From: a virus
Virus record (IMG/VR): IMGVR_UViG_3300038960_000106
Coordinates: 1-27,048 of that record
Length of the DNA: 27,048 bases
Strand: one strand, 5' to 3'
How positions within the stretch are numbered: position 1 is the first letter of the stretch; each line of letters begins with the position of its first letter. The translations under genes were made by a program, and so were the position numbers. Of the stretch, positions 1 through 9,272 are shown piece by piece. The notes below the pieces were generated by a model. That model made no database searches. It saw only the letters and a program-made list of their open reading frames with translations, and was not told the DNA's origin.

Positions 1-1843
1 CGTTTTCTGTCGCTGGATCTACTGGTGCAGGTGGTTGTGGTGGCGGTAAAATGCCATCAATGTTCTTTACATCAAGTGCATCATACATTCTTCGGTATGC
101 CTCGTACTGATTATGTATTTGTGGTGCAGCTTGTGCTAGTTGCAACTGTGTTTGTGCCAATGACAGACGTTGTGACATAGAAAATATGTTAGGATCTGAC
201 ACTGGAAGTATATCCACACGACCATCAAAGTCATTTTGCATGATTTGTGGTGCAACATTTCCTACAAAATACGGATAAGGCACTGGATTTTCCGAAAAAA
301 TCTCTGCTAACATACGAAATTCTTGTTTTTGTGCGTAGTGCAAACGCTTGTGTATGCTAGAAATAATCTTAGAACCTTGTTCTATTAACGCAACTGTAGT
401 TCCAACTGGTGCTTGTGAGTTAACATCTGCTATTTTTGCATCAGCAACTTGTGCAAAACGTCTACCAGAGTCAACAACCACACCTAAAAGCTGTGCGAGT
501 GTCGCAGATGGCTCTTTGTACGGAAGGGGAATGATAGAGTTTTTCAAATCGCCACCTGGGACATCTATATCTCTAAACTCACCTGGGTTCAAAGGCTCGT
601 CATCATTTCGGATCCTAACACCTCTTGCCTTAAATCCAGCTGGTAAGTTTGATAATGTGCCCGCATCTATTAGCTGTCTCAAAATAGATGTGGCTGCACG
701 AGATAATCCACCTATTGTATGTAATAAACCAAAGCCATAAAAGCCAAAACCTGGTAAAAACTTAAAATGAACAAAGTATTGTCTCTTTCTTTTTAACGGA
801 TCTTGTTCTCTAAAGTTTCTAACCACTGATAAAACTTGATTTGAATTTTGATCGATGGTGACAATATAAGGGAGCATAATACCCGAAGGCTGCCCTTGAC
901 TATCCATATCTTCAAAGCCTTCCAAGTCCAAGTCAACATGGACTTCAAGTAAGGTGTAACTGTCGTCTGAGTAATTAGGATGTAATCCTTGAAGGTCATC
1001 AGTAGTTTCTTGGATAGCTCCTTCGTCCTCTCCAGAATCTGTTTTAGATAATTCAACATCTTTATACACTCCCGCAACTTGTAGTTTACGGATATCGTTA
1101 TAACTCATTCGCACCATGTGTGTAACTCGCTCTGCCGTTCTAATATCAGAAGCAGAGTACGGAACTATTAAATCTTCTGCTGGTACAAACTTAGATACCG
1201 CTCTTTGTTTCGTAGGATCAAAGTACACTTTCTTAAATGTAGAACCAGTGAGTGGTAAATAAAACAACATCTGGTCTGTGTCTTGATCGTATTCCTCCAT
1301 GACTTCAGTAATCTGATAGTTCATGTAATCTTTAATTCTTTGTGCTTGATCTTCTGTTTCTTTTGTAGCAACACCAAGTATCTGTGTTTTTACTGGACCA
1401 CCACTCGGTAACATTTCTTTGTATGCTTGTGATTGAAACTGTGTTGTTGCCTCTGACAATAGTGGATGTGTTACACCACTTGCACCAAGAAACGGATCAC
1501 TTCTGTCCTCGTAGTTGATGCCAAGCAAGTTTAAACCCTTGGCGATTGCTTCTTCCCAGTCTTGTCTTGACTCTAAATCTTCTTTTACTTTTGATTGTAG
1601 ATCAGATGCAATAGAAGCCAACACACCTTCTTCTATAACTTCTGCAAGGTTAGCATCGTGAATGTATGGTTCTGCCATGACTGGGATTTGTTCTTCACCC
1701 ATGTCAAGTTCTATACCCTCTGGTAGCTCATCAACATCATCTTGTATTTGTAAAGCGAGTTGTTCTTCCATGGGCACAGGTTCACCACCTGCTCCCATAG
1801 CTTTTTCGACCATGCCTGCAATGTCTCTTGGTTGTTCTGCCAT
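1..1843 (-). CDS. Phage portal protein (C-terminal end cut by window edge)
   Basis: An uninterrupted minus-strand frame of 614 codons runs off the left edge, so the end is missing. The ATG at 1843 follows TTAGGAGAAAGGCAAGTTA, a good ribosome binding site, and overlaps the stop of the upstream gene as TAATG. The N-terminus is acidic. It is followed by a region reading PLTGSTFKKVYFDPTKQR, then FVPAEDLIVPY and a VTHMVRMSYND segment; I associate this pattern with P22-type portal proteins of marine phages. The visible part ends in a proline-rich stretch (PPPQPPAP). A portal forms the dodecameric ring at one capsid vertex through which the terminase pumps DNA. It lies two genes after the large terminase in a coupled operon, which fits. 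Portal is confident; the P22-type assignment rests on remembered similarity. Confidence 0.85.
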   Translation of the reverse strand, partial: MAEQPRDIAGMVEKAMGAGGEPVPMEEQLALQIQDDVDELPEGIELDMGEEQIPVMAEPYIHDANLAEVIEEGVLASIASDLQSKVKEDLESRQDWEEAIAKGLNLLGINYEDRSDPFLGASGVTHPLLSEATTQFQSQAYKEMLPSGGPVKTQILGVATKETEDQAQRIKDYMNYQITEVMEEYDQDTDQMLFYLPLTGSTFKKVYFDPTKQRAVSKFVPAEDLIVPYSASDIRTAERVTHMVRMSYNDIRKLQVAGVYKDVELSKTDSGEDEGAIQETTDDLQGLHPNYSDDSYTLLEVHVDLDLEGFEDMDSQGQPSGIMLPYIVTIDQNSNQVLSVVRNFREQDPLKRKRQYFVHFKFLPGFGFYGFGLLHTIGGLSRAATSILRQLIDAGTLSNLPAGFKARGVRIRNDDEPLNPGEFRDIDVPGGDLKNSIIPLPYKEPSATLAQLLGVVVDSGRRFAQVADAKIADVNSQAPVGTTVALIEQGSKIISSIHKRLHYAQKQEFRMLAEIFSENPVPYPYFVGNVAPQIMQNDFDGRVDILPVSDPNIFSMSQRLSLAQTQLQLAQAAPQIHNQYEAYRRMYDALDVKNIDGILPPPQPPAPVDPATEN

Positions 1844-4800
1844 TAACTTGCCTTTCTCCTAAGATCTATATAACCACCTTTTGCTCTAAAAGTAAATTTA
1901 CCTTCTGCTAATTTTCTTCCTTTTGATCCAGGTGATAGATCAATAACAAATTGTACTGGTCTGTTCAACTGTGCTCTTCTAGTATTATCCGCAGAAACCA
2001 TTTCAAATATTCTATCTCTGTCAACTGTTGCACCAGCGTCTTCAAATCTTTTTGCCACGGTATCTAACGTACTACCATACGTTCCTAATCCAAAAGTTTT
2101 CTTAAGTCCTTGTACAGTGGTATCCTCTTTTGCTCTTGATGTCCACTGATCTTCTCTGTGTGGAACGACTATACCAGCAATAGGCTCTTTATATAGCTCT
2201 TCAAATCTAGGGTCTGTTAATTTATGAATTAAAGATTGTAATAGACCTCTTGATGTCTGTGCCATAGTAGCATTATTCGGTGATCTAGTGTATTTCTTGT
2301 TATCGTTAATGTGAGCATATAATCTCATAGCTGCTTCTCTTAATTCACTAGGAGCATAATTGTATTCTTTTGCTTTTTTTCCGATTTGGTCGTATAGTTT
2401 CTTAAATCTCCTATCTATTTCTTTGTTGTTATCTGCACCGACTTCATTGTCTTTCATTTGTTTTTCAAGAGCAGGTAGTTGTTTTTCAAGATTTGTTTTT
2501 TGCTTTAATATTTTTTCTGCTCTAACTTTATCACCCTCTAAGAAACCTTTGTAACTAGGTGTAAGAAATAATTTATACACACTTGTTAAACTTGGACGGT
2601 ATCCACTAAAACTGCTACCAGGATTGTAATCATTTTCCTCATACGGCACTGGAGCCAATCTTAACTGTATTTGGCGAAGTCGATCTGCCTCTACGCCTGT
2701 GGGTAAAGTTCTAATAAACCTATTCAAAAGAGAATCATCTTGTTCTAATCTTTTCTCTTTTTTCTCTCGCATACCTCCTTGTACACCAGAATACGCATAT
2801 ACCTTTTCATTTCTCAACATAGATCCGATTAAAAGTTTTTTCTTCAAAGCATCTTTATTATCTAATCCAAGTTGTTTTGAGTATTTATTAACAGTCTGTG
2901 CTCCTATTGTTCGTTGTTTTTGAGTGTCTATCTCCTCCATATACTCTTTATAATTACCATCTTCTGGAACAAAACCTATGCTATCTGATACGTTATCTAT
3001 GATTCTAGACAATTCTTTTTCTATATCTTTTTTTACTTTTGGTGGTATTAAGTTTTCTATATCTGACAAAATTTTATCATATTTATGATTAAAATATGCA
3101 GGAAATCGTCCTATTGCTCTGTCTCGTGCTCCTTCTCTTAGAGCACTTTCGTCAGCGTGTCTGTCTTGTATTGCATCAAAATCTATTGAAGAAAGCTCTG
3201 TTTTAAATTTATTAGCCATGTATGATCCGATTTCATGTCTTATAACATTCAAGGCTTGTTCATTAACGGCTTCGTTTACACCTCTTTCTAAAGTAGATTG
3301 CATTGTTTTAATTATTGCATCTGTTAGATCTTCTTCACTTATTGAGCCACGAAAACCAAAATCAGAGTCTGCTTCTTGTCTAAAAGCACTAGTAGAATCT
3401 GCTAAGAGAGACGTTGTTTCTGAATAATTATAACCCTTTTCTTGTAAGTTTTGATCTAGTAGTGCCTCAAAAAAACCCTCTGGACTGCTTATATAAGAAT
3501 CTTTTATTTCTCTTTCTTCCTTGCCATGAGCGTACATGAGACCCGCTCTTCTAAAATCTCTAGTTTCTCCTACATCACTAGTTTGTTTACCAAGATCGCT
3601 ATAACTATCACCTGGCATCCCTTGATAGTTTGATCTAAGAGGCATGTGACCCACTAGAGTTTTTACAAGAGTTGATTGTCCTCGTTTCTCATTATACTCT
3701 ATTGGAAAACCAAGTTGACTTATATAAGCCTCGTTTTGATCTCCAGTTAAATTATAATCATTAAGACGAAGTTTTCCTTGTAAATTATATTTAGGAGCGG
3801 CTGCTGCAACTTTTTTAGTTCTGTCAGAAACTGGTGTTCTTAATTTAGTACGTCCTAATTCTTTTAAAATTATTGCCGCTAATCTATCTGGTGCTGGTTT
3901 AGCAAACTCGCCATTCTGTGCCATTTGAAAACCATCAAACTCCCTCATGGCTTCTTGACGAGGATCATTAGCAAATTGTGTTCCCTCAAATCCATCCATG
4001 GCTTCGAGACCTTCTATAAAGTTTTCTGCCATCGTGCTATAGTCAGTATCTGTAAACAAAATACTTTCTAGCATAGACTCTGCTTTATTTAGTCTTTCAG
4101 TGTCTACTTGTCTGCCACTAACTGATCCTTCCTCTTTTTGTTTAGCGTATGCTTTTACATAACTCATAACATTTTTAGGTAAAGTTTTTCTTAAAGTTTT
4201 CAAATCATCTAGAGTTACATTTTGTATCTTAGATATCTCCATGGGAGCAGTTCTAGTGGTTTGAAATCTTTCTATCTGATTATTTATTTTTTCTATCTCT
4301 TCTTTTGCTAGATTTACTTTCTTTTCTGCTTCTTGAAAAAGTTTTCTTTTTCTTGTTAAATCTTGATTAAATTGTGATGGAGCGTCATCATCTGACATTT
4401 CTTGATCCATAGCATCAAGAACTCTAATTTTATTTTTCTCACTTGGTGTAAATAATCTATAACTACTAGGACTATCTCTGCCTGTAAAATCGCCCATAGT
4501 TGTGTTAAGAGTTCTTATTGGTCGTTTGTCCGTGGGTCTCGCTCCACCAGAAAAAGTTCTGGTCAGATATGGATCGTTACCTCTCAAAGCCGTATCAATA
4601 GCACCAGAAAATAATTCTGGTATTCCACCATACTCTACTGGTGTGCCATACGCATATTCTGGTTTTGCAAAATCTAATAAGTTTTCATAAGTTCTGGTTA
4701 CGTCTGATTGTATCTCTTCAACAATAGCATATAGTTTACCATCTGCTCCTCTTACAATCATAGCTCTCGTATAACCAAAACCTTTGTTGTAGTAGTCGTG

Positions 4801-7020
4801 AGGTAAATTTAATTCTTTCTCTCCAACTAAATTCTCTTCTATTGTTTTATCGTTCAGTTTAGTTTTTTGTTGAAGTGCGTTTATAACTGGACTGTTTGTT
4901 AAAGAACCAGCTTTCAATGATTCTTGGTCTGGGTTCACTGCAACAACACTTATATTGTCAATTTCAAAGGCTTTGCCACTCCCAAGTCGTTGAGCATCTG
5001 GATCTCTGTTTTGTACAATTTTTATTTTTTGATTACCTCTAGCGTCAGTTTGACCTGTAGGTTGTTCCACATTAATTGGTTTACCAGTCACTGTGGCAAA
5101 AGAGCTAAATATCCTTTGTCCAGAATAACCCTCTTCAGAATCAATCGTGCCTGGAGGAGCTAAACTTGGATCTGCTAGTATCTCTCCAGCACTAAGGGCA
5201 AAATTTCTAAAAGGTCCGTTTGTTCTTCTGTTCATACCACTTCTAACTTCTAATCTAACGGTTGGACGCATTTGGTCAAACTCATAGATAATCTCTTCCA
5301 TGGTTTTTGTTTCGTTTTGATTTCTTATAAGGTATTCTTCTAGTCCAGAGATAAACGCTTCACCACCTCTGTTGTGAATAATTAAATCACCTCGTTCATT
5401 TGGTGCATCAAAAACTGTCCCCATCGATTTAATCTTTTTAGGTATGGTAGTTTTAACTGCTATATCTTTAATATTAGGGATAGACTCATAGTCTATTCTA
5501 CCATCTTCTGTTTTACCTGCCGCTTTCACTGCTTGACCAAATTCTTTTCCTTTTCCTTGTATTGGTATGTACTTGACTTGGTCTTGAATTGATTCTGTGT
5601 ATTGTTCCTTTCCAAGAAGACCAACAGAACCCTCCCTTCTACGCTCTTGTTTTCTTAACTCATCATAAACTTCAGAAACTTTTACTGGGTTTTTCATGCC
5701 AAACTTATCATCCGCTGCTAATTTAATTAACTTAATTCTTAATGGAGATACGACTGGATCTTCTGGATCAGTAAATCTTTCTTTGTTTTTGGCTTTGTTA
5801 AATTCTTGATTAATAAAATTTTTTACAAACTGAGGATCTGTAGTAAAACCTGCGTCTTGATCTTGTTTTACAATTTCTTGTGCTTTTTGCTCTATGGCTT
5901 TTAATTCTTCTTCTGCTATCTTCTGCACAGATGGATTGCCAACAGAACCACCTTCAAGATCTTTGCTAAAAAACGTCTGCTCTTCGTCAATGTTTGGATC
6001 AGTATCTTTCGTAATCGATAAGTTACCATCCACCTTTTGTTGTGTTGTTAGTTCTGTGCCAGTTTGACCAACGGCTTCATTCATCAATGTCTCAGCCGTG
6101 CCTGGGGGTACGTCTTTTGCTCTGTATTTGGCAAAACTAGGTCCGTACAAAGAAGCGGCAGTTTGCATAGCTAGTTGTTGAGAAGGTGGTAACATGCCTC
6201 CAGGTCCCATGGTGTCACCAATCAAACCTGCAATCCCAGGTCCTTGACGAAATGCTTCGATGGTCGTGGTCATTCCTCCACCCATCGTGCCACCAAGAAC
6301 CACGCCTTCTAATAATCTGTCGGCAATTTGCTCACCAGTGTACTCTCCACCAGTCAAGGCAGTCGAACCAACGACCACGCCCTCTTGCAATCCTTCGGTT
6401 CCACCCTCAAACGCCACAGATTTACCAATTCGTCTACCAATTTCTTTTGCAGCATCAATTTTACCCGCTTCACCGAGCTTTTTTATCAGTTCCTTACCAG
6501 TAATTGTTAGTAATTCGTCTCTTGGAATCACTCTTCCAGCGCCAAATCTGTCCAAAAGTGCTATAATTGTACCCGCTCCAATAGCCACAGAGTCGTTATA
6601 ACTGCCAGTTTTTTGCTCCATTTCCTCGGCAACTTCACCAGTTCCCACGATTCCAGAGCCTAAAATGGTCGCTCCACCTATCAAAGCTGCAGCTGGTACA
6701 CTAAAAGGTGCAGTCAGAGCAGATGCCAAACCACCACCAAGTGCAATACCACTTGTCGCTATATTTTCACCAGTTTTCTCGGCAACCCAACCAATCGCAT
6801 CACTCAAACCACCTTGTCGGTAGGCTTCACGAAGTCCCATGGTGTATTCTGGTTGATAGTTACCCTCTCTTATGTCCTTGTCTTGTTGTGCAACAATCTC
6901 TTGTCCATAATTAAAAAGAGATTCAATCCCAGTTCGGGAACCAATAACCTCAAGACCTTTACCAAAAAGTCTTTGTGCTTGGTCTATGCTGTATGCAAAT
7001 GACGAATCTCTTGTTGCCAT
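1843..7020 (-). CDS. Giant (1725-aa) polyvalent/internal virion-like protein
   Basis: This very long leftward gene sits between the terminase and portal genes, with TAATG overlaps at both ends; its start is preceded by AGGATC. Residues about 85-130 and 235-252 are glycine/alanine-rich and hydrophobic. They alternate with amphipathic stretches such as FEGGTEGLQEGVVVG, a layout seen in phage internal or DNA-ejection proteins. Residues about 769-773 read EIQSD, after a strand reading GYTRAMIVRGADGKLYAIVE. This EIQSD signature recurs in large polyvalent proteins of marine phages. The remainder is hydrophilic, with charged helical stretches near residues 920-950 and 1570-1650. It probably travels in the virion and may be ejected with the DNA; no catalytic residues can be assigned. 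The C-terminus ends in lysine/arginine-rich sequence (YIDLRRKAS). Confidence 0.7.
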   Translation of the reverse strand: MATRDSSFAYSIDQAQRLFGKGLEVIGSRTGIESLFNYGQEIVAQQDKDIREGNYQPEYTMGLREAYRQGGLSDAIGWVAEKTGENIATSGIALGGGLASALTAPFSVPAAALIGGATILGSGIVGTGEVAEEMEQKTGSYNDSVAIGAGTIIALLDRFGAGRVIPRDELLTITGKELIKKLGEAGKIDAAKEIGRRIGKSVAFEGGTEGLQEGVVVGSTALTGGEYTGEQIADRLLEGVVLGGTMGGGMTTTIEAFRQGPGIAGLIGDTMGPGGMLPPSQQLAMQTAASLYGPSFAKYRAKDVPPGTAETLMNEAVGQTGTELTTQQKVDGNLSITKDTDPNIDEEQTFFSKDLEGGSVGNPSVQKIAEEELKAIEQKAQEIVKQDQDAGFTTDPQFVKNFINQEFNKAKNKERFTDPEDPVVSPLRIKLIKLAADDKFGMKNPVKVSEVYDELRKQERRREGSVGLLGKEQYTESIQDQVKYIPIQGKGKEFGQAVKAAGKTEDGRIDYESIPNIKDIAVKTTIPKKIKSMGTVFDAPNERGDLIIHNRGGEAFISGLEEYLIRNQNETKTMEEIIYEFDQMRPTVRLEVRSGMNRRTNGPFRNFALSAGEILADPSLAPPGTIDSEEGYSGQRIFSSFATVTGKPINVEQPTGQTDARGNQKIKIVQNRDPDAQRLGSGKAFEIDNISVVAVNPDQESLKAGSLTNSPVINALQQKTKLNDKTIEENLVGEKELNLPHDYYNKGFGYTRAMIVRGADGKLYAIVEEIQSDVTRTYENLLDFAKPEYAYGTPVEYGGIPELFSGAIDTALRGNDPYLTRTFSGGARPTDKRPIRTLNTTMGDFTGRDSPSSYRLFTPSEKNKIRVLDAMDQEMSDDDAPSQFNQDLTRKRKLFQEAEKKVNLAKEEIEKINNQIERFQTTRTAPMEISKIQNVTLDDLKTLRKTLPKNVMSYVKAYAKQKEEGSVSGRQVDTERLNKAESMLESILFTDTDYSTMAENFIEGLEAMDGFEGTQFANDPRQEAMREFDGFQMAQNGEFAKPAPDRLAAIILKELGRTKLRTPVSDRTKKVAAAAPKYNLQGKLRLNDYNLTGDQNEAYISQLGFPIEYNEKRGQSTLVKTLVGHMPLRSNYQGMPGDSYSDLGKQTSDVGETRDFRRAGLMYAHGKEEREIKDSYISSPEGFFEALLDQNLQEKGYNYSETTSLLADSTSAFRQEADSDFGFRGSISEEDLTDAIIKTMQSTLERGVNEAVNEQALNVIRHEIGSYMANKFKTELSSIDFDAIQDRHADESALREGARDRAIGRFPAYFNHKYDKILSDIENLIPPKVKKDIEKELSRIIDNVSDSIGFVPEDGNYKEYMEEIDTQKQRTIGAQTVNKYSKQLGLDNKDALKKKLLIGSMLRNEKVYAYSGVQGGMREKKEKRLEQDDSLLNRFIRTLPTGVEADRLRQIQLRLAPVPYEENDYNPGSSFSGYRPSLTSVYKLFLTPSYKGFLEGDKVRAEKILKQKTNLEKQLPALEKQMKDNEVGADNNKEIDRRFKKLYDQIGKKAKEYNYAPSELREAAMRLYAHINDNKKYTRSPNNATMAQTSRGLLQSLIHKLTDPRFEELYKEPIAGIVVPHREDQWTSRAKEDTTVQGLKKTFGLGTYGSTLDTVAKRFEDAGATVDRDRIFEMVSADNTRRAQLNRPVQFVIDLSPGSKGRKLAEGKFTFRAKGGYIDLRRKAS

Positions 7021-7145
7021 TATGTGATCCTAGTTACCCTTTTTTTGCCTGAAGCCAGTATATCAGAAAATCTGTTCTTAACCAGTCTTCCTTTTCTAAT
7101 TGGTTTTTTGTTTAACTTTTTTCTAATTTTAAGAAGTCTAGTCAT
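7020..7145 (-). CDS. Small basic protein, 41 aa, between terL and the giant gene
   Basis: This short frame fills the whole gap between terL and the 1725-aa gene. Its ATG overlaps the terL stop (TGATG) and its TAA overlaps the next ATG (TAATG), so it has no intergenic space on either side. The product starts MTRLLKIRKKL and ends KKRVTRIT. Roughly 40% of residues are Lys or Arg and it has no cysteine, suggesting nucleic-acid binding or a connector-like accessory role. I recognise no family. The exact tiling is the main evidence that it is translated; it could instead act mainly as a translational coupling element. Confidence 0.6.
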   Translation of the reverse strand: MTRLLKIRKKLNKKPIRKGRLVKNRFSDILASGKKRVTRIT

Positions 7146-8623
7146 CAATAATATTCCCTTTTACTTCTTGGATACCAGTCTTCGCCTTCGTCTTCTCCGT
7201 CCAGTGCTATAAACCCACCTTGTCTAAATCGCATAACTGCCATTGTCATACTATCACAATAATCGTCATGGTCTCCGTTTGGAAAAGATGCCACTTCTTC
7301 TATTACATCTTCTGCAAACTTCTCTCCACTAGGATACCACACTTTTCCCGATTCGAAAATAGGCGATACAATGTGCATCCTCGTGGTTTTGTCTAAGTTA
7401 CCCGCCTTTCGTCTTCCAGGACTGAATGTCAGAACTGGTAGGTTTTGTAACCTTAACTCGTCTGCCAAGGGTTGTCCACTTGCTTTTGCCTCGATTAACA
7501 TCATGTCTGGTTCCCAGTATTCGTTTTCTTCTATCGCTATCTCTTTCAACTCTGGAAAACTCCAACGACCTTTCTTCGCATCTAACATTATCAAATGTTG
7601 TTCGCCATTCTTTTTTGGCTCAAATACACCCCAAGTTGTGATAGCAGAATAGTCTGCCGTCTCTTTTTTACTGTAGGCAGTATCGTAACTTTGCAGAATA
7701 TAATCTAATCTTGGCACATCTTTTTCTTCCCACGGAGTCCACCACTCCCTTTTTATCATCGCAGTTTCTTCAGATGTAGGATTCTGCTGCCACTGTGCGT
7801 TCCATTTCATAGGTGACAGTGATGCCTTGACTTTTAACAACTCGTCCTTGTTCCAAAATTCAGGCCACAAGATCTTATCATTCGGTAAAATCGCTGGGAA
7901 CTCCACGATCTCCCATTGATCTGCCATACTATCCTTTGCTTGTGCCTGTAATAATCTGCCTGTCAGATCCTTCTTTGACCATCTTGTTTGCACAATGATG
8001 ATGGTTCCCCCAGGTTGTAATCTCTGTCTCGGACCTGATGTGTACCACTCGTATGTATTATCATAAGCAGTCGTGGACAGTGCATCTTGTTCCGAGTGTG
8101 GATCATCAATAATCAACAAGTCTGCACCACGACCAGTCATCGCTGCTCCAACGCCTGCTGCAAAATACTCACCACCTTGGCTAGTCTCCCATCGACCCGC
8201 GGCTTGACTGTCTTGCTTCAAGTCCGTGTCTGGAAAAACTTCCGTGTACACTGGATCGGCAATCAAGTCCCTAACCTTACGACCAAACCTCACGGCAAGT
8301 TCTGTATTCATCGTGGCTTGAATAATCTTTAACTTTGGATTACGGCCCAAGAACCACGAGGGCATGAGATAAGATGCCATCTCTGACTTCGAATGTCTGG
8401 GTGGCATGTTTACGATAAGTCTTTTGAGCTTTCCTTGTGCGATTAGCTCCAATTTTTCTGCAATGATTTTATGGTGTCGTCCAACGATAAAATTTTCATA
8501 TACATGTTGAGCATAAGCTAGAAAATTTTTTTGAGCTATATCGCGGGTGTCCAGTTTATTTTTCTGTTGCTCAAGCAGAAATACTTCTTGTAACACCTCT
8601 TTAGGTAAAGCATCTAGGTTCAT
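7145..8623 (-). CDS. terL: Terminase large subunit (packaging ATPase/nuclease)
   Basis: This is the motor that cuts concatemeric DNA and translocates it into the prohead. Counting from the ATG at 8623 (492 aa), the Walker A-like segment MPPRHSKSE is at about residues 73-81 and Walker B (LLIIDDPH) at about 169-176. A coupling segment IIVQTRW follows. The C-terminal RNase H-like nuclease shows YDTAYSKKETADYS (acidic D near 314), MLIEAKASGQ and a final HDDYCDSM acidic cluster. Length is typical. An in-frame TTG at 8629 would add two residues; no strong ribosome binding site decides between them. It heads the leftward structural operon and overlaps the next ORF as TGATG. The small subunit is not adjacent but lies near 14.7-15.2 kb. 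Confidence 0.93.
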   Translation of the reverse strand: MNLDALPKEVLQEVFLLEQQKNKLDTRDIAQKNFLAYAQHVYENFIVGRHHKIIAEKLELIAQGKLKRLIVNMPPRHSKSEMASYLMPSWFLGRNPKLKIIQATMNTELAVRFGRKVRDLIADPVYTEVFPDTDLKQDSQAAGRWETSQGGEYFAAGVGAAMTGRGADLLIIDDPHSEQDALSTTAYDNTYEWYTSGPRQRLQPGGTIIIVQTRWSKKDLTGRLLQAQAKDSMADQWEIVEFPAILPNDKILWPEFWNKDELLKVKASLSPMKWNAQWQQNPTSEETAMIKREWWTPWEEKDVPRLDYILQSYDTAYSKKETADYSAITTWGVFEPKKNGEQHLIMLDAKKGRWSFPELKEIAIEENEYWEPDMMLIEAKASGQPLADELRLQNLPVLTFSPGRRKAGNLDKTTRMHIVSPIFESGKVWYPSGEKFAEDVIEEVASFPNGDHDDYCDSMTMAVMRFRQGGFIALDGEDEGEDWYPRSKREYY

Positions 8624-8661
8624 GCCCAAACGATAATATATTCAAATGAATTTATCAAGCC

Positions 8662-8684
8662 TACTATACAACATGTATATAGTA
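8662..8684. repeat. 7-bp inverted repeat upstream of terL
   Basis: TACTATA and TATAGTA flank a 9-nt spacer about 40 bp upstream of the terL start. It could be an operator for the structural operon; no clear -35/-10 pair was found here. The rest of 8624-8904 holds G-rich sequence (runs of six and five G near 8703-8714) and the three hairpins listed separately, and no credible gene. Confidence 0.35.
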
Positions 8685-8721
8685 ACACCGCCGTGTAATT
8701 TAGGGGGGTGGGGGTGTAAAA

Positions 8722-8755
8722 TTACTGACGAGTCACAGTCGTTCCTCGTCAGTAA
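8722..8755. repeat. Perfect 11-bp inverted repeat (hairpin)
   Basis: TTACTGACGAG (8722-8732) and CTCGTCAGTAA (8745-8755) pair perfectly around a 12-nt loop. No T-run follows on either strand, so it is not a classical intrinsic terminator. It is the first of three strong hairpins between terL and the 100-aa gene. Confidence 0.75.
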
Positions 8756-8800
8756 CCCTATCTTTTGGGGAGTTGCAGTGTGTTTGGAAGCCACGGAGGG

Positions 8801-8861
8801 GTGTGCCTCGGTAAAAGGCACACAGACTCGCAGTGTTGCTCGTTTTATCTGTGTGCCTTTT
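8801..8861. repeat. Repeat family copy A: GCCTCGGTAAAAG plus long hairpin
   Basis: The conserved box GTGTGCCTCGGTAAAAGG leads directly into a perfect 14-bp inverted repeat, AAAAGGCACACAGA (8813-8826) with TCTGTGTGCCTTTT (8848-8861), and the loop is 21 nt. Copies B and C have the same box followed by differently sequenced but still paired stems. It lies downstream of the leftward 100-aa gene, so it may sit in that gene's 3' untranslated region. Confidence 0.75.
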
Positions 8862-8870
8862 GGAACTTGT

Positions 8871-8897
8871 CTGTGAGTCGCATCTAGCGACTCACAG
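8871..8897. repeat. Perfect 11-bp hairpin after the 100-aa gene
   Basis: CTGTGAGTCGC (8871-8881) and GCGACTCACAG (8887-8897) pair perfectly around a 5-nt loop, starting 8 bases beyond the stop of the leftward 100-aa gene. A 3'-end stabiliser or factor-dependent terminator is plausible, but there is no T-run. Confidence 0.7.
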
Positions 8898-8904
8898 TGT
8901 GTGT

Positions 8905-9207
8905 TTAAGCTACGTCCTTGGACTTTGTAGCTTGGTCTTTGAGGTCTTGTAAGTGTGACCTCTTAACCATGACGTAATCACCATCTACGGTAGAGATTAG
9001 CTTGTGGATAACTTGTTTAACGACCTCGTTAACAATGTCATCATCAAGTCTTGCCTCAAGAGTTTCAAGATTATGCTTGACCTCTTGGACTTCGTGATTA
9101 TCACTGATGGCATCATCAATGATGTTTCTGATGTCTCCATCATTAATCTTAGACTCGACTTGCTCGTCTATATATTCCGTAATGGAATCTTGTATTTGGT
9201 ACGACAT
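8905..9207 (-). CDS. Acidic helical protein of unknown function, 100 aa
   Basis: The start is well supported: AAAAGGAGACTAT precedes the ATG and a near-consensus promoter lies 37-65 bp upstream. The protein is acidic and predicted helical, with heptad-like stretches (VQEVKHNLETLEARLDDDIVNEVVKQVIHKL) suggesting a coiled coil and oligomerisation. The C-terminal part contains HLQDLKDQATKSKDVA. There are no cysteines, membrane segments or recognisable catalytic motifs. It is a single-gene unit reading toward terL, with its own promoter and a downstream hairpin. I do not recognise the family; the length and charge would suit a small phage regulatory or structural accessory protein, but no function is assigned. 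Confidence 0.75.
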   Translation of the reverse strand: MSYQIQDSITEYIDEQVESKINDGDIRNIIDDAISDNHEVQEVKHNLETLEARLDDDIVNEVVKQVIHKLISTVDGDYVMVKRSHLQDLKDQATKSKDVA

Positions 9208-9243
9208 ATAGTCTCCTTTTCTTCTTGAGTTATTGATAATAAT

Positions 9244-9272
9244 GTTATATAAGATTTCATGGGATATGTCAA
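9244..9272 (-). promoter_or_regulatory. Sigma70-like promoter for the 100-aa gene
   Basis: On the minus strand TTGACA and TATAAC are separated by exactly 17 bp. The spacer begins TATCCCAT, the reverse complement of the ATGGGATA motif found in the neighbouring rightward promoters. Apart from copy B and this promoter, 9208-9449 holds only AT-rich sequence. Confidence 0.8.

Noticed and set aside
793-1077. 94-codon minus-strand frame inside the portal gene
   Set aside because: It is out of frame with the portal, whose frame is continuous from 1843 to the window edge.
6186-6914. Several plus-strand frames across the 5' part of the giant gene
   Set aside because: Antisense shadows of the long leftward gene; low-complexity Pro/His/Gln-rich products with no ribosome binding site.
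8646-8876. 76-codon plus-strand frame between terL and the 100-aa gene
   Set aside because: It crosses two perfect hairpins and a G-run, has no ribosome binding site, and its product looks unstructured.
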